DNA from: Pseudomonas frederiksbergensis
GTDB lineage: Bacteria > Pseudomonadota > Gammaproteobacteria > Pseudomonadales > Pseudomonadaceae
Assembly (NCBI RefSeq): GCF_003732705.1
Contig: NZ_MOBR01000028.1
Location: 1-33,793 of the forward strand
DNA: 33,793 bases
Direction: 5' to 3'
Shown here: positions 32,599 to 33,793 of the stretch, one piece after another
Position numbering within the stretch: position 1 is the stretch's first letter
Layout of the letters: each line of letters starts with the position of its first letter
Notes under the pieces: model-generated
Told to the model about the DNA's origin: nothing
Databases searched by the model: none
Seen by the model: the letters and a program-made list of their open reading frames with translations, nothing else
Position numbers and translations under genes: made by a program

Positions 32599-32613
32599 TT
32601 GTAGATTGAACAA
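32599..32613. promoter_or_regulatory. HexR-type operator in the edd-gap spacer (edd side)
   Basis: TTGTAGATTGAACAA fits TTGT-N7-ACAA exactly, the operator form reported for HexR in P. putida. It lies 121 bases before the edd ATG. Confidence 0.6.
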
Positions 32614-32660
32614 AATATTGCCATTAAAAAGGCTTGTTTTCTATTTTTATGCGAATAATC

Positions 32661-32675
32661 TTGTAATTCCAACAA
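32661..32675. promoter_or_regulatory. HexR-type operator in the edd-gap spacer (gap side)
   Basis: TTGTAATTCCAACAA fits TTGT-N7-ACAA exactly and ends 24 bases before the gap ATG. With the edd-side box it would allow separate repression of the two divergent promoters. The AACAACAA motif overlaps its right end. Confidence 0.6.
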
Positions 32676-32678
32676 CAA
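32671..32678 (+). promoter_or_regulatory. AAnAAnAA motif upstream of gap (Crc/Hfq type)
   Basis: The plus strand reads AACAACAAAAC 21 bases before the gap ATG. It fits the motif, but whether it is transcribed depends on the start site, and it overlaps a HexR-type box, so it may be coincidental. Confidence 0.3.
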
Positions 32679-32698
32679 AACGACGGCGGCCCTGTTAA

Positions 32699-33700
32699 AT
32701 GACTCTTCGAATCGCAATCAATGGTTTTGGCCGTATCGGCCGTAATGTCCTGCGCGCACTGTATACCCAAGGCTACCGCCAGGATTTGCAGATCGTTGCC
32801 ATCAATGACCTGGGCGACAGCTCGATCAACGCTCATCTGCTGAAGTACGACACCGTTCACGGCACATTCGACGCCGATGTTCAGCACGATAATGAAAGCC
32901 TGACCGTCAACGGCGACCGTATTTCGGTCAGCGCCATCCGCAACCCGGCCGAACTGCCATGGGCTGCCGAGAAAGTTGATGTCGTCTTCGAATGCACCGG
33001 TTTGTTTACCGACCGTGCCAAAGCCGCCGCGCACATTACGGCCGGCGCGCGCAAAGTGATTATCTCGGCCCCGGCCAAAGGCGCCGACGCCACCGTGGTT
33101 TATGGGGTCAATCACGACATTCTGCGCCAGTCGCACCAGATTATTTCCAACGCCTCCTGCACCACTAACTGCCTGGCCCCGGTGGCCCAAGTGCTGCACC
33201 GTGAGCTGGGCATCGAAAGCGGTCTGATGACCACGATCCACGCCTACACCAACGACCAGAACCTGACCGACGTCTATCACACCGACCCATACCGCGCCCG
33301 TTCCGCCACCCAGAACATGATCCCGAGCAAGACCGGCGCCGCTGAAGCGGTCGGTCTGGTACTGCCGGAACTGGCGGGCAAACTGACCGGCATGGCCGTG
33401 CGCGTGCCAGTGATCAACGTATCGCTGGTGGACCTGACCGTGCAGCTCAAGCGCGAAGCGTCGGCCGATGAAGTGAACGCGCTGCTTAAAGAAGCCGCTC
33501 AACACTCGAAGATTCTCGGCTACAACACCCTGCCGCTGGTCTCCAGCGACTTCAACCACAACCCGCTGTCGTCGATCTTCGACGCCAACCACACCAAGTC
33601 CAGCGGCAAGCTGCTCAAGGTGCTGGCCTGGTACGACAACGAATGGGGCTTCTCCAACCGCATGCTGGATAACTGCCTGGCGCTCTGCAACGCCGAGTAA
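32699..33700 (+). CDS. gap: Glyceraldehyde-3-phosphate dehydrogenase, type I
   Basis: 333 aa. It oxidises glyceraldehyde-3-phosphate with phosphate to 1,3-bisphosphoglycerate. The Rossmann start INGFGRIGRNVLRA (7-20), Asp37 in AINDLGD (an NAD-type specificity residue), catalytic Cys154 in NASCTTNCLAP and His in TTIHAYTNDQ are present. It processes the triose phosphate made by Eda. It is divergent from edd; the ribosome site ahead of the ATG is weak (GGCGGCC). The gene is often called gap-1 or gapA in Pseudomonas. Confidence 0.96.
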   Translation: MTLRIAINGFGRIGRNVLRALYTQGYRQDLQIVAINDLGDSSINAHLLKYDTVHGTFDADVQHDNESLTVNGDRISVSAIRNPAELPWAAEKVDVVFECTGLFTDRAKAAAHITAGARKVIISAPAKGADATVVYGVNHDILRQSHQIISNASCTTNCLAPVAQVLHRELGIESGLMTTIHAYTNDQNLTDVYHTDPYRARSATQNMIPSKTGAAEAVGLVLPELAGKLTGMAVRVPVINVSLVDLTVQLKREASADEVNALLKEAAQHSKILGYNTLPLVSSDFNHNPLSSIFDANHTKSSGKLLKVLAWYDNEWGFSNRMLDNCLALCNAE

Positions 33701-33710
33701 CCCCGCAATA

Positions 33711-33793
33711 CCTGTAGGAGCGAGGCTTGCCCGCGAAAGCGGTGTGTCAGTGACATCAACGTGCCTGACACACCGCTTTCGCGGGCAAGCCTC
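33711..33793. repeat. GTAGGAGCGAGGCTTGCCCGC inverted repeat, cut by the window edge
   Basis: CCTGTAGGAGCGAGGCTTGC, inner arms GCGAAAGCGGTGTGTCAG and CTGACACACCGCTTTCGC, then GGGCAAGCCTC at the end of the window. It lies 10 bp past the gap stop. Confidence 0.88.

Noticed and set aside
1..33793. CRISPR array, given many repeated palindromes
   Set aside because: The repeats are dispersed single inverted elements without regular spacers or cas genes.

Overview
The window looks like chromosomal DNA of a fluorescent Pseudomonas (P. fluorescens group). The evidence is GC-rich coding sequence with good Shine-Dalgarno sites, many intergenic palindromes of the pseudomonad REP type (arms such as GTGGGAGCGAGC and GTAGGAGCGAGGCTTGCCCG), and two gene blocks with typical Pseudomonas order: fadD1-fadD2 / lipase-like hydrolase / phaJ1, and the complete Entner-Doudoroff glucose cluster. 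I see no tRNA, rRNA, CRISPR array, prophage or transposase gene.

Left third (1-14,300), mixed housekeeping and lipid genes. A membrane fatty-acid desaturase (-), a 36-residue Lys-rich microprotein (-), a GNAT acetyltransferase (+), an exported SAM-methyltransferase-fold protein (+), a YihY membrane protein followed 2 bp later by a peptide deformylase (-), a CsbD-like stress protein (-) and an unrecognised 125-aa protein (+). Then come two acyl-CoA ligases, fadD1 and fadD2 (-), divergent from an alpha/beta hydrolase and the (R)-enoyl-CoA hydratase phaJ1 (+). Together these suggest release, activation and beta-oxidation of fatty acids with diversion to polyhydroxyalkanoate. A ferritin-like PA2169-family protein (-), a DUF3820 protein and a class-V aminotransferase-fold enzyme (+), and a stand-alone intradiol dioxygenase (-) close this part.

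Right two thirds (14,300-33,793), glucose uptake and catabolism. Read on the minus strand: edd-glk, gltR-gtrS, an AGE-family sugar epimerase/isomerase, gtsA-gtsB-gtsC-gtsD (glucose ABC transporter), oprB (outer-membrane porin) and an aldose-6-phosphate mutarotase; then zwf-pgl-eda. hexR (+) diverges from zwf and gap (+) diverges from edd. Glucose crosses the outer membrane through OprB, is captured by GtsA and imported by GtsBCD, phosphorylated by Glk, oxidised by Zwf/Pgl, dehydrated by Edd and split by Eda; Gap processes the glyceraldehyde-3-phosphate. HexR and GltR/GtrS are the local regulators.

The region is mainly core metabolism, so I do not claim a wholly new system. The most interesting signals are regulatory: (i) gtsA and the neighbouring epimerase gene share a 15-base box, the same spacing to a -10 hexamer and the same A-rich leader motif; (ii) AAnAAnAA motifs of Crc/Hfq type lie close to the starts of gtsA, the epimerase, gltR, oprB and zwf, and upstream of gap; (iii) TTGT-N7-ACAA HexR-type boxes lie in the edd/gap spacer and a related palindrome in the zwf/hexR spacer; (iv) a strong hairpin separates gtsA from gtsB; (v) five copies of a 102-110 bp double-palindrome repeat occur in both orientations.
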